A DNA stretch of 64,000 nt from an uncultured Bacteriovorax sp. (GTDB lineage Bacteria > Bdellovibrionota > Bacteriovoracia > Bacteriovoracales > Bacteriovoracaceae), in NCBI GenBank assembly GCA_946480715.1, contig CAMLKK010000001.1:62001-126000 (forward strand), read 5' to 3'. Each line of letters opens with the position of its first letter. Position 1 is the first letter of the stretch. Below, one piece after another: positions 17,065 through 26,046 of the stretch. A program made the translations under genes and the position numbers. The notes beneath the pieces were generated by a model, which saw only the letters and a program-made list of their open reading frames with translations, was not told where the DNA came from and ran no database searches.

Positions 17065-18219
17065 ATGCTAGCAGCAAATTTTAGAGGGCCCAAAAGAATT
17101 CGGGCCGATCGCGATAAGCCAATGCCTCAGATAGAACACCCTAACGATGCTATCGTCAAAGTTTTACGATCATGTATTTGTGGTTCAGATTTGCACCTGT
17201 ATCACGGACTCGTCCCCGATACGCGAATTGGAAGTACATTTGGTCATGAGTTTGTCGGTGAAGTCGTCGAAGTGGGATCTACAGTTCAGAATTTAAAAAT
17301 CGGAGATATCGTTTCTGTTCCTTTCAATATCAGTTGTGGATCGTGCGACTTTTGTAAGCAAGGTCTCTACGGAAATTGTCACGAAAGTAATCCTATGGCC
17401 ACAGCTGTAGGAGGAATCTTTGGTTACTCTCACACGGCGGGCGGATATGATGGCGGTCAAGCTGAGTATGTTCGTGTGCCTTATGCAGATGTAGGCCCAA
17501 CCATCGTACCTGATGATATTGATCTCGATGATGCTGTTCTCCTGACAGATGTTGTTCCTACCGGTTATCAAGCAGCAGAAATGGGTGACATCAAACAAGG
17601 CGATACTGTCGTCGTTTTTGGAGCGGGACCTATTGGGATTTTAGCAGCGAAATGTTCTTGGCTCATGGGAGCCGGAAGAGTCATCGTTTTTGATCAGGTC
17701 GATTATCGTTTAGAATTCGTAAAAAATTATGCTCAATGTGAAGTGTACAACACAAAAGAAATTGATGACGTTGTTTTGTTCGTCAAAAAAATAACAAACT
17801 GGTTGGGGGCAGATGTATGCATTGATGCCGTAGGATGCGAAGCTACCGGACGACTCATGCAAACAGTTTCAGGACGTCTCAAAATGCAAGCGGGTTCTGC
17901 CACTGCACTCATGTGGGCGATCAACTCTGTTAAAAAAGGTGGTAACATTTCTGTCGTTGGCGTTTACGGACCAACAGGAAATCTAGTGCCCATCGGAAAT
18001 TTAGTGAATAAAGGTTTAACGATGAAAGGAAATCAAGCGAGCGTTAAACGTCACGTTCCACATCTCATCGAACATATCCGTGCCGGACGACTGAATCCCA
18101 AAGGCATTATCACTCATAGAGTGCCTCTAGAAGAAGTAGGAGAAGCCTATCACATATTTGCCAATAAACTTGATAACTGTATCAAGACAGTGCTTATTCC
18201 GCCGTCTGTGAGTCACTAG
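17065..18219 (+). CDS. Zinc-dependent alcohol dehydrogenase, formaldehyde-dehydrogenase-like
   Basis: Medium-chain NAD(P)-dependent dehydrogenase. The ATG at 17065 is preferred because AGGAGG (17052-17057) precedes it by 7 nt; the open frame extends 14 codons upstream through the terminator hairpin. The catalytic zinc site shows CGSDLHLYHG and GHEFVGEVVEVG; the structural zinc site has CGSCDFC..GNC. The nucleotide fold is GAGPIGILAA. The extra segment near HTAGGYDGGQAEYVRVPYAD resembles glutathione-independent formaldehyde dehydrogenases. It forms an operon with the gene at 18228 (8-nt gap). Confidence 0.92.
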   Translation: MLAANFRGPKRIRADRDKPMPQIEHPNDAIVKVLRSCICGSDLHLYHGLVPDTRIGSTFGHEFVGEVVEVGSTVQNLKIGDIVSVPFNISCGSCDFCKQGLYGNCHESNPMATAVGGIFGYSHTAGGYDGGQAEYVRVPYADVGPTIVPDDIDLDDAVLLTDVVPTGYQAAEMGDIKQGDTVVVFGAGPIGILAAKCSWLMGAGRVIVFDQVDYRLEFVKNYAQCEVYNTKEIDDVVLFVKKITNWLGADVCIDAVGCEATGRLMQTVSGRLKMQAGSATALMWAINSVKKGGNISVVGVYGPTGNLVPIGNLVNKGLTMKGNQASVKRHVPHLIEHIRAGRLNPKGIITHRVPLEEVGEAYHIFANKLDNCIKTVLIPPSVSH

Positions 18220-18227
18220 GAGGAGTT

Positions 18228-18719
18228 ATGGAACAACAGCAATCAATTGACACAAAAAATATTAAAGGATGGGGCAGCGATGCAGACTTTGATCGCAGAC
18301 CTTATCATCCCATTCACAAAGAACAGTTTACTGGCGCACATTGGGAAGATCCGGAACAGCAGAGCCCAACCGTGGAAGTGTTGCATTCCAACGAACGCCC
18401 ACGCATAAGCCGAGTTTTTGGAACGACATCACCTCCTTATGGTTTAAGCGGAGTCATTCGTCGTTTTGCTTTCCGCTATAGCGAAAATAGTTTTGGGCAC
18501 TGGATGCCACTCATTCTTGCGGATCGAATAAATTATGTAGAAGGGCTCGTAGAAGATGTCCGCAAAGGAAAAATGCCGAGATTGTTTGGTGATGGTTTGA
18601 TGATTGATCTCAAACATGCACCAATGCGATTTACTTGGAGAGTGACAAAGCGAGCTGTATTTTTTGCAGCACCGTTCGTGCTTCTCTATTATTTTATGAA
18701 AAGACCAAAGTCAGTTTAA
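18228..18719 (+). CDS. Unknown protein with one C-terminal membrane segment
   Basis: A 163-aa protein. The N-terminal 65 residues are polar and probably disordered. The middle contains GVIRRFAFRYSE and HWMPLILADRINYVEG. One hydrophobic segment lies at about residues 140-156 (RAVFFAAPFVLLYYF). AGGAGG stands close to the ATG, and the gene is 8 nt behind the dehydrogenase. A GGGGAC-GAAA-GTCCCC terminator follows. No family recognised; the operon suggests a membrane helper of the dehydrogenase (inference). Confidence 0.8.
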   Translation: MEQQQSIDTKNIKGWGSDADFDRRPYHPIHKEQFTGAHWEDPEQQSPTVEVLHSNERPRISRVFGTTSPPYGLSGVIRRFAFRYSENSFGHWMPLILADRINYVEGLVEDVRKGKMPRLFGDGLMIDLKHAPMRFTWRVTKRAVFFAAPFVLLYYFMKRPKSV

Positions 18720-18724
18720 GAGTA

Positions 18725-18748
18725 GGGGACGAAAGTCCCCTTTTTTTT
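18725..18748 (+). terminator. Rho-independent terminator of the dehydrogenase operon
   Basis: GGGGAC-GAAA-GTCCCC followed by eight T residues. A GAAA tetraloop makes it a very stable signal. Confidence 0.95.
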
Positions 18749-19643
18749 AATGATGATGTTCGTGATAATCAGAATAATTTACTTCTCTTAAATGAAAGAG
18801 TTCAAAATCAAGCGGATCTTCGCGCAAGCGATTCTCAAATTCGACAGCATCGTGGGCGCAGAAGATTTTTACATGTCCACCTTGATCACGATTAAGTTTA
18901 CGAAGTCTTTTTTGATTCCATAATCTCGCCGCTCTATCAACTTCCATTAGTTTTTGATAAGCGCGAAGACCAGGTGTGCAGTTGTATTCTTCAGTGTCCA
19001 TTTCTCCTCGATAAAAATAAGCATCTCCAGCATGAAGGAGCCATCCTTTATGAGTATCAACTGCAATCCCACAATGACCTTCCGTGTGACCACGAAGCGG
19101 GACCATGAGAATTTCCGGCGGCAGTCCTTTCAAATTTCGAACACATTCGAACCCCAACCATTTTTCACCATGCGGTTCGTATGTAACCCAATTTTTTTCC
19201 ATATCCCACTGATCATGACGATAGCGATTTTTTGCCAACCATGAATCGGGATGTCGAGCGGCCTCAAGCTCTGATCGAAGGACGTGCACTTTTGCATGCG
19301 GAAAATCCGAGAATCCTCCAGCGTGATCAAAATCAAGATGAGTGACCACTATGTGTCTGACATCTTTTGCACTATATCCTAATTTTTCAATTTGCCTGAT
19401 GGCGGTGTCCTCTTCATCGAGTTGAACGTTTAACAATTTTCGGAGAACAGGACTTAATCTTCGATCAGGCGAAACGATATCCATGTGGCCGATGCCAGTA
19501 TCAACAAGCACAAGTCCTTGATCAGTTTCAATACAGAGACAATGACAGACCAAATGTGCATGAAGACCATGACTGAAACCATCGTAGAGCTTTCCACCTA
19601 AGGGACACATACTGCCGCAATTAAGATGATGTACCTTTAACAT
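18747..19643 (-). CDS. Metallo-beta-lactamase-fold hydrolase, AHL-lactonase-like
   Basis: Zinc hydrolase with the motif THLDFDHAGG (HxHxDH variant with Leu/Phe), a second His in GHTEGHCG, and Asp in LLHAGDAYFYRG. These and the N-terminal VDTGIGHMD fit the lactonase-like branch of the MBL superfamily, which includes N-acyl homoserine lactonases. A lactone or thioester substrate is plausible but unproven. GGAGG precedes the ATG. Last gene of a three-gene minus-strand operon with two ferritin-like proteins (10-nt and 9-nt gaps). Confidence 0.85.
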   Translation of the reverse strand: MLKVHHLNCGSMCPLGGKLYDGFSHGLHAHLVCHCLCIETDQGLVLVDTGIGHMDIVSPDRRLSPVLRKLLNVQLDEEDTAIRQIEKLGYSAKDVRHIVVTHLDFDHAGGFSDFPHAKVHVLRSELEAARHPDSWLAKNRYRHDQWDMEKNWVTYEPHGEKWLGFECVRNLKGLPPEILMVPLRGHTEGHCGIAVDTHKGWLLHAGDAYFYRGEMDTEEYNCTPGLRAYQKLMEVDRAARLWNQKRLRKLNRDQGGHVKIFCAHDAVEFENRLREDPLDFELFHLREVNYSDYHEHHH

Positions 19644-19653
19644 AATTCACCTC

Positions 19654-20397
19654 CTAACTTGGAGTTGCGGACACGGATCCCTCGAGATTCATTTCACGCA
19701 CCCATCGTTTTACAAATTGTAAGTGAATACTTTCTTCTTCCAATGCAATTTCAAATTGGGCCACGGCATCTTTCAAGCCTAAATTATCTGCAAGTTCAAT
19801 GAGAACTTCCCAACATGCATTGTCTACTAACTCGGCATGAAGAATTGTTTCAAGTGATTGCAGAAAAGTTGTACGCGGATCAGAAATCACTTGCACCCAA
19901 CCCATTCCCGCAACGCCACAAACATCAGCAGATGGAGTCATCGCTGTAGGATCTCCTCCCATTTTGGCCATCACTTCACAGGCCATTTCAAAATGTTTTC
20001 TTTCTTCCAGATAAAATTGCTCCAATCGTTCAAGCTCAGGAAGATTTTGTTTATCAGCAGTGCCATGATATTTGCTTAAGAGGGCTTCATATAAACGCGA
20101 TCCTGTGCGCTCGAAAGCAATTCGTTCTCCAAGCTTATCTAAGAAAATGTGATGTCCATAAACCATATTTTCAACAATGGAAGCGGTGATGCCTTTAATT
20201 GTTGTAGGAAGCGGAATTGTTCCCAATGGATCAGCTTCCATTTTATATCTTATGCGATTTTGTGCGATGGCGGATGCATCGCCTTGTGTAGGGCGTGTGA
20301 ATTTTATGGCCCCTTCTTCAGTTTTGGCAGCGTCGATAGGAGACATAAGAACGCCAGTTCTGTTCATTCCTGATTTGATTTGTGGTTCGTGTTGCAT
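19654..20397 (-). CDS. Ferritin-like four-helix protein
   Basis: A 247-aa helical protein. Metal-ligand-like Glu/His pairs are spaced as in ferritin-like di-iron proteins: ENMVYGHH, then YLEERKHFE, then LHAELVDNACWE and ALEEESIHLQF. The first 70 residues are an extended, less helical lead. The family (ferritin-like domain) includes oxidases, iron stores and stress proteins, and the precise role is unknown. Its start follows AGGAGAAT closely. It is 9 nt behind the 391-aa ferritin-like gene. Confidence 0.8.
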   Translation of the reverse strand: MQHEPQIKSGMNRTGVLMSPIDAAKTEEGAIKFTRPTQGDASAIAQNRIRYKMEADPLGTIPLPTTIKGITASIVENMVYGHHIFLDKLGERIAFERTGSRLYEALLSKYHGTADKQNLPELERLEQFYLEERKHFEMACEVMAKMGGDPTAMTPSADVCGVAGMGWVQVISDPRTTFLQSLETILHAELVDNACWEVLIELADNLGLKDAVAQFEIALEEESIHLQFVKRWVREMNLEGSVSATPS

Positions 20398-20406
20398 AAT
20401 ATTCTC

Positions 20407-21582
20407 CTATTGAATTTCTGATAATGGTTTGGAAAGTTCAGTTCCTGGTTGATACACATATCCCGCTGTCACTATTTCAGTAGGAGATCCTTCAGAATTC
20501 ATGAAGTCTCTATATTGACGGGAAATTTCAGATTCTTTATCCGGAGTTTTTACAAAATCCTTTCCTACAGCTCTGAAATTTACTTCTTCTTTTAGAACTT
20601 TTCGAACGAACTCTCGCTGACTTTTATATTCGATAGGTGAAGAAATTTTACCATCCATCAATTCTTGTGGATCTCGTCCTTCAACCTGTTTGAAAAGTTC
20701 ACACACTTCCTGGAATTGACCTAATTCATAATCAAGAAATCTCTCCCAGATTGCTTTTATACGTGGATTAGTTTCGGAAGCCACACAACTGTAATAATTG
20801 TAAACTTCATTTGCTTCGTGAATCAGCCACTTTTCCATCCATGTTTCATTCGGATCAATGATCGATTCATATTGAGTGACATGTTGTTCTTCGATCGAAG
20901 CAATTTCAGCATAGAGCTGTCGTGCTGTTGGATCAGCAAATAAAGGACCAATGTTCATATAGTAGTTATGTGTTTGTTGCTCACCGGCCATGATTGTGAG
21001 TGCATGAAATTTTGTAAGGAGAGCAGCATCTTTTTTATTGTAAGGATGTCTTAATTCATCGCTCGGATCGCGATGTTCAACTATCGTGGGACGCCCAGGC
21101 GCAACGTCAGTGTAACTTTGCAAAATACAATTTGAATCTTTTCCTTCCAGTCGATCAAGTAGAGCTGTGTAACGGTACATATGATCGAAGTCTTCCAATA
21201 ATCCATACCGATAAACTTGAGCTAGATATTCATCAGGTTCTTTCTGGGCAATGGCCGCGGTTACTTCAATGGCGACCTGTTCATAACCGATTGTGGTTTC
21301 AATTGGAGAGTGATCACTTCCAATAAGCCAATTAATTAAAGTTGCCTGATGTTGTTCGACTCTACGAATTTTTGCAAGTGGAAGTTGCCAGTCACCATTC
21401 ATACGCGCGCAAGAATGACTGAAACGATTCGCCTCAAGTTCAATACCATTCATTAAAATGACTCTGATGCGAGTGAAAGCATCATCATTTAATTTGCTAA
21501 TCGGTTTTTGAACAAGATCTTTCCAGGTGAATCGCTGTTTGTTGAGTGGGGTACCTTTATCTTTAAACAAGTTAATGCTCAT
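20407..21582 (-). CDS. Ferritin-like/rubrerythrin-like large protein
   Basis: A 391-aa mostly helical protein. Candidate metal-binding pairs are GEQQTHNYY, IASIEEQHVTQYE, and YELGQFQEVCE, in a helical bundle at about residues 185-310. Both flanking regions are extended. I place it in the ferritin-like superfamily by these Glu-x2-His patterns; the exact family is uncertain. First gene of the three-gene operon running down to 18747. The start has GGAGCAATTTTT before ATG. Confidence 0.7.
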   Translation of the reverse strand: MSINLFKDKGTPLNKQRFTWKDLVQKPISKLNDDAFTRIRVILMNGIELEANRFSHSCARMNGDWQLPLAKIRRVEQHQATLINWLIGSDHSPIETTIGYEQVAIEVTAAIAQKEPDEYLAQVYRYGLLEDFDHMYRYTALLDRLEGKDSNCILQSYTDVAPGRPTIVEHRDPSDELRHPYNKKDAALLTKFHALTIMAGEQQTHNYYMNIGPLFADPTARQLYAEIASIEEQHVTQYESIIDPNETWMEKWLIHEANEVYNYYSCVASETNPRIKAIWERFLDYELGQFQEVCELFKQVEGRDPQELMDGKISSPIEYKSQREFVRKVLKEEVNFRAVGKDFVKTPDKESEISRQYRDFMNSEGSPTEIVTAGYVYQPGTELSKPLSEIQ

Positions 21583-21656
21583 AAAAATTGCTCCTTGGGG
21601 TTGGTCAAACCAAGAGTTGCAATTAACAAGCCTTTAACAAGAAAAATATGCAGAGG

Positions 21657-22820
21657 TTAATGCTCAAGCTCTACTAGATAGGCCAACCCTAAACGCGCAA
21701 ACTTTTTGGCATGTGATGTACTAAAATCAGATTTAGCAAACGTATCGCGAATAGTGTGAATGTGCGGATTCTGATCTTTTTTAATTCCTTCAACCGGATA
21801 ACTTGCCCGATACCCTTCATAGTTCCAGGCCGCATGATCAGAGCAGGCATATCCACAGCTATCCCATGTCCAGGGAACATGCAAGTAGGTATCGATAAGT
21901 TCAGCTAGGAAATGATTTTGTTCAATATGTGTGCTGTCACTAATGAGTGCTAAATCGTAATTTTTACCTGCATAGTTCACACCATCAAATTGAAGAACAC
22001 CGATCACATTTTTTTTTAGAAGGCGATAATGTTTTGCGATTTCGTATGATCCTTGAATGCCTACTTCTTCAGCAGCATAGGCGATGAATTGAATCGTTTT
22101 TTTTGGTTTGTACTGATGCTCAACGATTGTTTTAATCAATACACTAAGAACCGCTATCCCTGCCGCATTGTCATCGGCCCCTGGAGCAATGGCATTGATA
22201 CTTTCATGATCAGTGTTGATTGAATCAGCATGTCCACCAAGTATGATAATTTCTTTGTCGTTCTCAAGGCCTGCAATTGTCATGATGATGCTTGGTTGCT
22301 CATGATTAGCGTGTTTAAATTTTTCGATTGTTATATCAGCTCTTCCGATTGTTAAGCGCTTCCATTCCTCAGCAATCCAATTGAGGGCCTGAATTCCTTC
22401 AGGTGATTTGTAGTACCTGGTTTTGTATGAACTCAGTTTAGAAACAATCTTATTCATGTATGTTTCAGATAAACCTTCTTCCATCTCAAAATAATTTTGT
22501 GGTTCATTTATTTTATAGTCTATTGATAAGAGGTCATTGAATAAATGCGGTTGGTATTGAACATCCTTAGGAGTTGGGGCGGATTGAAGAACACGGTAAC
22601 CGCCACATCTTTTAAATTTTTCATGAATTTTTTTACTAAAAATGGGGAGCTCAGTTTCATAGACTTGCAAAAAATTTTCATGTGAACCACTAAGCCAATT
22701 TTTTTCTGGGTGAATGAGCGCTGCGATTTGCGGTTCTGCTGCAATCCAAACCTTTTGATCATCAGCAAATAGAAGTCCCGGTAGGATCATTAAAATCAGA
22801 AGGAGTGTACGAGTCAACAT
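21657..22820 (-). CDS. Secreted M28-family aminopeptidase
   Basis: Zinc exopeptidase of the Vibrio aminopeptidase type. Zinc ligands and catalytic acid are visible in GGHADSIN, PGADDNAAG, AYAAEEVGIQGS and CSDHAAW. A signal peptide follows the start (MLTRTLLLILMILPGLLFA). I choose the ATG at 22820, which is 7 nt behind GGAG; the in-frame ATG at 22826 lies directly on that GGAG. The N-terminal 150 residues form a propeptide-like region. Divergent from the glycosylase gene, with under 90 bp between the starts. Confidence 0.93.
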   Translation of the reverse strand: MLTRTLLLILMILPGLLFADDQKVWIAAEPQIAALIHPEKNWLSGSHENFLQVYETELPIFSKKIHEKFKRCGGYRVLQSAPTPKDVQYQPHLFNDLLSIDYKINEPQNYFEMEEGLSETYMNKIVSKLSSYKTRYYKSPEGIQALNWIAEEWKRLTIGRADITIEKFKHANHEQPSIIMTIAGLENDKEIIILGGHADSINTDHESINAIAPGADDNAAGIAVLSVLIKTIVEHQYKPKKTIQFIAYAAEEVGIQGSYEIAKHYRLLKKNVIGVLQFDGVNYAGKNYDLALISDSTHIEQNHFLAELIDTYLHVPWTWDSCGYACSDHAAWNYEGYRASYPVEGIKKDQNPHIHTIRDTFAKSDFSTSHAKKFARLGLAYLVELEH

Positions 22821-22903
22821 AGACATTCTCCGAGACGTTATAGGCCGCACGGATCATGTCACTGCGGACCCTCGTTTGCAAGTTAAACTCAAATGGAGGA
22901 GTC

Positions 22904-23674
22904 GTGGAAGGACCGTCACTTGTCATTGCAACATTAGAGATGCGCCATTTAAGAGGGGCCTTGTTGACTCATGTCTCTGGCACGAGCAAAACTATTCCAA
23001 TAGAAAAATTAGAGCATTCACGCCTAATGGATATCAAGAGTTGGGGCAAACACCTTTTGCTTATCTTTAATAACATGATCATTCGCATTCATTTTCTTAT
23101 GTTTGGTAGTTATCGGATAAATGACCCCAAAGAAGATCGTGTACCGCGCCTTCATTTAGAATTCAAAAAAGATGTTATCGACTTTTATAGTTGCTCCATT
23201 CGCGAACTCTCGCAGGAAGAACTTGATGCGTATGACTGGGAGGCTGATGTCATGAACGATCAATGGAATCCAGAGAAGGCGCTCGAAAAAGTTGAAAAAG
23301 CAAAAAATGAAGAAGTGGCCGACGTTCTGATGGATCAAAAGATTTTCGCAGGAGTTGGGAACATCATCAAGAATGAGATTCTTTTTCGTTTGAAAATTCA
23401 TCCTGAAAAGAAAATCAAAAATCTAACGGCAGCGGAAAAAGTCTCGCTGGTTGAAGAGGCCCGAAACTACAGCGAAGATTTTTTTGAATGGAAGGTTCTC
23501 TATATACTTAAGCGCAACTGGAAAATTATGCGCAAAAAAAAATGCCCGGACTGTGAGCAGAAAATCGAGCGACGCAAGACTGGCAAACTTGAAAGATGGA
23601 GTTATTTCTGTCCTCACTGCCAGAGCAAGAAATCCCAACTTAATATCCGCCCAAGGCCTTTAAAAGGGCAATAG
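22904..23674 (+). CDS. Fpg/Nei-type DNA glycosylase with atypical N-terminus
   Basis: Base-excision repair glycosylase/AP lyase of the Fpg/Nei fold. GTG at 22904 (GGAGGA at 22895-22900) gives the N-terminus M-E-G-P-S, which aligns with the family MPEGP start but lacks the catalytic Pro. The fold is supported by GNIIKNEILFRLKIHPEKK (helix-two-turn-helix) and by the C-terminal C4 zinc finger CPDC..CPHC followed by IRPRP. The frame extends 16 codons upstream to an ATG at 22856, which would bury the EGP motif. Length fits the family (256 aa). Confidence 0.88.
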   Translation: MEGPSLVIATLEMRHLRGALLTHVSGTSKTIPIEKLEHSRLMDIKSWGKHLLLIFNNMIIRIHFLMFGSYRINDPKEDRVPRLHLEFKKDVIDFYSCSIRELSQEELDAYDWEADVMNDQWNPEKALEKVEKAKNEEVADVLMDQKIFAGVGNIIKNEILFRLKIHPEKKIKNLTAAEKVSLVEEARNYSEDFFEWKVLYILKRNWKIMRKKKCPDCEQKIERRKTGKLERWSYFCPHCQSKKSQLNIRPRPLKGQ

Positions 23675-23741
23675 ATCTTCTCTATCGCGCAAAAAATAAA
23701 ATCGATTATGATGATGAAGCGTTTTAGGCTAACATCACAAA

Positions 23742-23759
23742 TGAGAAAACATTCTCTCA
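23742..23759. promoter_or_regulatory. Inverted repeat TGAGA-N8-TCTCA upstream of ahpC
   Basis: A 5-bp inverted repeat with an 8-bp centre (AAACATTC), 28 bp before the ahpC start. It may be an operator for a peroxide-responsive regulator or a leader hairpin. It does not match the classical PerR or OxyR consensus closely. Confidence 0.35.
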
Positions 23760-23787
23760 CGAAATAACATTTTTTAAGGAGTACTCA

Positions 23788-24357
23788 ATGGCCGCAACAT
23801 TAATCAACACGAAAGTTCCTGATTTTAAAGTTCAAGCTTATCACCATGATGATTTCAAAACTGTGACTGAAAAAGATCTTCAAGGAAAATGGTCGATCTT
23901 CTTTTTCTACCCAGCAGACTTTACATTTGTTTGCCCTACTGAACTTGGAGACATGGCCGATAAATACCCTGAATTTCAAAAGGCGGGAGTAGAAGTTTAT
24001 TCTGTTTCAACAGATACTCACTTCACTCACAAAGCATGGCATACAGCTTCTGAGACTATCAAAAAAATTAAGTACCCAATGATCGCTGATCCAACTGGAC
24101 ATTTATCACGCGCATTTGGTGTTTATATTGAAGAAGAAGGTCTAGCTTACCGTGGGACTTTCCTAGTAGACCCTGCAGGAAAAATTAAACTTGCTGAAGT
24201 CAATGACAACGGTATTGGTAGAAATGCAGATGAACTTTTAAGAAAAGTACAAGCAGCTCAATTCATCGCCGCTCACCCGAACGAAGTTTGTCCAGCGAAA
24301 TGGAAACCAGGATCTGATACTTTAAAACCAGGTCTGGATCTTGTAGGTAAAATTTAA
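23788..24357 (+). CDS. ahpC: Alkyl hydroperoxide reductase subunit C (peroxiredoxin)
   Basis: Typical 2-Cys peroxiredoxin that reduces organic peroxides and H2O2. The peroxidatic Cys is in FTFVCPTELGDM, the resolving Cys in NEVCPAKW near the C-terminus. Length (189 aa) is typical of AhpC. TAAGGAG stands about 8 nt before the ATG. ahpF follows after a terminator-like hairpin, which would let ahpC be made in excess over ahpF. Confidence 0.97.
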   Translation: MAATLINTKVPDFKVQAYHHDDFKTVTEKDLQGKWSIFFFYPADFTFVCPTELGDMADKYPEFQKAGVEVYSVSTDTHFTHKAWHTASETIKKIKYPMIADPTGHLSRAFGVYIEEEGLAYRGTFLVDPAGKIKLAEVNDNGIGRNADELLRKVQAAQFIAAHPNEVCPAKWKPGSDTLKPGLDLVGKI

Positions 24358-24373
24358 TCATCATTTTTTTATC

Positions 24374-24405
24374 GGCCCGCTCTTGAAAAAGGCGGGCCTT
24401 TTTTT
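24374..24405 (+). terminator. Terminator/attenuator between ahpC and ahpF
   Basis: GGCCCGC and GCGGGCC pair around an 11-nt loop, followed by seven T. The ahpF start is 10 nt downstream with no room for a separate promoter, so ahpF likely depends on read-through or a promoter inside ahpC. Confidence 0.9.
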
Positions 24406-24414
24406 GGAGTTTTT

Positions 24415-25977
24415 ATGTTGGATAACAATATTATTGAGCAACTGAAAGGAGTCTTTGCGAAACTCGAAAAAACAGTAGAGCTCGTCTATGAATTGAGTGA
24501 TCATGCTGATCAAAAACAGTTAGTAGATATGCTTGAACAAGTGGCTTCGACTTCAGAAAATATTGTTGTTAGGCCATCGGTGAATAATCATAAGGCCGCA
24601 GTTCCCGAGTTTCATCTAGAATATGATGGAAAGGCCAATGGAATTTATTTTAAAGGAATTCCTAGTGGACACGAATTCACATCTCTCATTCTGGCAATTC
24701 TCAATTCAGATGGAAAAGGAAAGTTTCCTGATGAGAAAGTTGCAAAAAGAATTGGTCTGCTGAAAGGACCAATTGATATCAAAACATACGTCTCACTTAC
24801 ATGTGAGAACTGTCCTGATGTTGTTCAGGCCCTCAATCAAATGGCCGTGATTCATGGAAAGTTTAAACATCAAATGATTGATGGAGCATATACACAGGAA
24901 GAAATTCAACAACTCGGTATCCAAGGTGTTCCGAGTGTTATGGTAAATGGAAAATTAATTTATTCAGGCAGATTGAATTTGATCGATCTTATTTCGGCGC
25001 TTGAAAAGGCTTACGGAATTGAAGAAGCAACTCATGCTCAAGTTGTAGATTTTAATCTTGGTGCATTTGATGTTGTTGTCGTTGGTGGTGGACCCGCTGG
25101 CGCTTCTGCAGCCATTTATTCTGCCCGTAAAGGACTCAAAACGGCCCTTCTCGCAGAAAAAATTGGCGGACAAGTTCAAGAGACAAAAGGAATCGAAAAT
25201 CTTATCGGTGTAAAATATACCGAAGGACCTCAACTAGCAGCACAGTTGAGTCAACATATTGCTGAATATCCAATCTCGCTTTTTGAACATAGAAGAGTTC
25301 AATCTGTTGTGGAGAATGGAAATAAAAAAACTTTGCAACTTGAAGGCGGAGAATTTCTTGAAACAAAGGCCGTTATCGTAACGACTGGAGCGAAATGGAG
25401 AGAACTCGGCATTCCTGGAGAAAAAGAATATATCGGACGAGGAGTCGCTTTCTGTCCACACTGTGATGGACCTTATTACAAAGGAAAAAAGATTGCCGTT
25501 ATAGGCGGTGGTAATTCCGGAGTAGAAGCAGCGATCGACCTTGCAGGCATCGTTCGCGAGATTGTGCTTTTTGAATTCCAGGATTCATTGAAGGCAGACA
25601 AAGTTCTGGTTGATAAATTAAAAAGTTTACCGAACGTAAGTATTGTCACAAGCGCTCGAACTTCGCATGTTGTAGGCGATGGAGCAAAAGTTGTAGGTCT
25701 TGAATATGAAGACCGCACCAGTGGAGAGACGAAAAGAGTTGATCTGGACGGAATATTTGTGCAGATTGGTCTACTACCTAACAGTGGTTTCGTGAAAGAT
25801 CTCGTTGAGACTACAAAATTGGGAGAAATTGTCATCGACAATAAAGGTAGAACTTCGAAGGCCGGCATATATGCAGCTGGCGATGTGACAACCGTTCCCT
25901 ACAAACAAATTGTCATTGCAATGGGGGAAGGAGCGAAAGCTGCCCTTGCTGCCTTTGAAGATCAAATGCTCCATTGA
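24415..25977 (+). CDS. ahpF: Alkyl hydroperoxide reductase subunit F
   Basis: Flavoprotein that passes electrons from NAD(P)H to AhpC. The N-terminal tandem thioredoxin fold (about 1-200) carries CENC. The FAD/NAD part starts with VVVGGGPAGASAA, has the redox centre CPHCDG, the second dinucleotide fold AVIGGGNSGVEAA, and GIYAAGDVT near the end. Length (520 aa) is normal. TTGGAG lies 7 nt before the ATG, inside the terminator's T-run area. Paired with ahpC. Confidence 0.97.
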   Translation: MLDNNIIEQLKGVFAKLEKTVELVYELSDHADQKQLVDMLEQVASTSENIVVRPSVNNHKAAVPEFHLEYDGKANGIYFKGIPSGHEFTSLILAILNSDGKGKFPDEKVAKRIGLLKGPIDIKTYVSLTCENCPDVVQALNQMAVIHGKFKHQMIDGAYTQEEIQQLGIQGVPSVMVNGKLIYSGRLNLIDLISALEKAYGIEEATHAQVVDFNLGAFDVVVVGGGPAGASAAIYSARKGLKTALLAEKIGGQVQETKGIENLIGVKYTEGPQLAAQLSQHIAEYPISLFEHRRVQSVVENGNKKTLQLEGGEFLETKAVIVTTGAKWRELGIPGEKEYIGRGVAFCPHCDGPYYKGKKIAVIGGGNSGVEAAIDLAGIVREIVLFEFQDSLKADKVLVDKLKSLPNVSIVTSARTSHVVGDGAKVVGLEYEDRTSGETKRVDLDGIFVQIGLLPNSGFVKDLVETTKLGEIVIDNKGRTSKAGIYAAGDVTTVPYKQIVIAMGEGAKAALAAFEDQMLH

Positions 25978-26046
25978 TGATCTAACTTCAGAAAACTTAA
26001 GACCTCTTATACTTGATGGCCATGCTTAATTCCGTTACCATAAAGC

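Noticed and set aside
22856..22903. ATG at 22856 as start of the Fpg/Nei-like gene
   Set aside because: It would bury the conserved N-terminal EGP motif and has no ribosome site; the GTG at 22904 has GGAGGA upstream.
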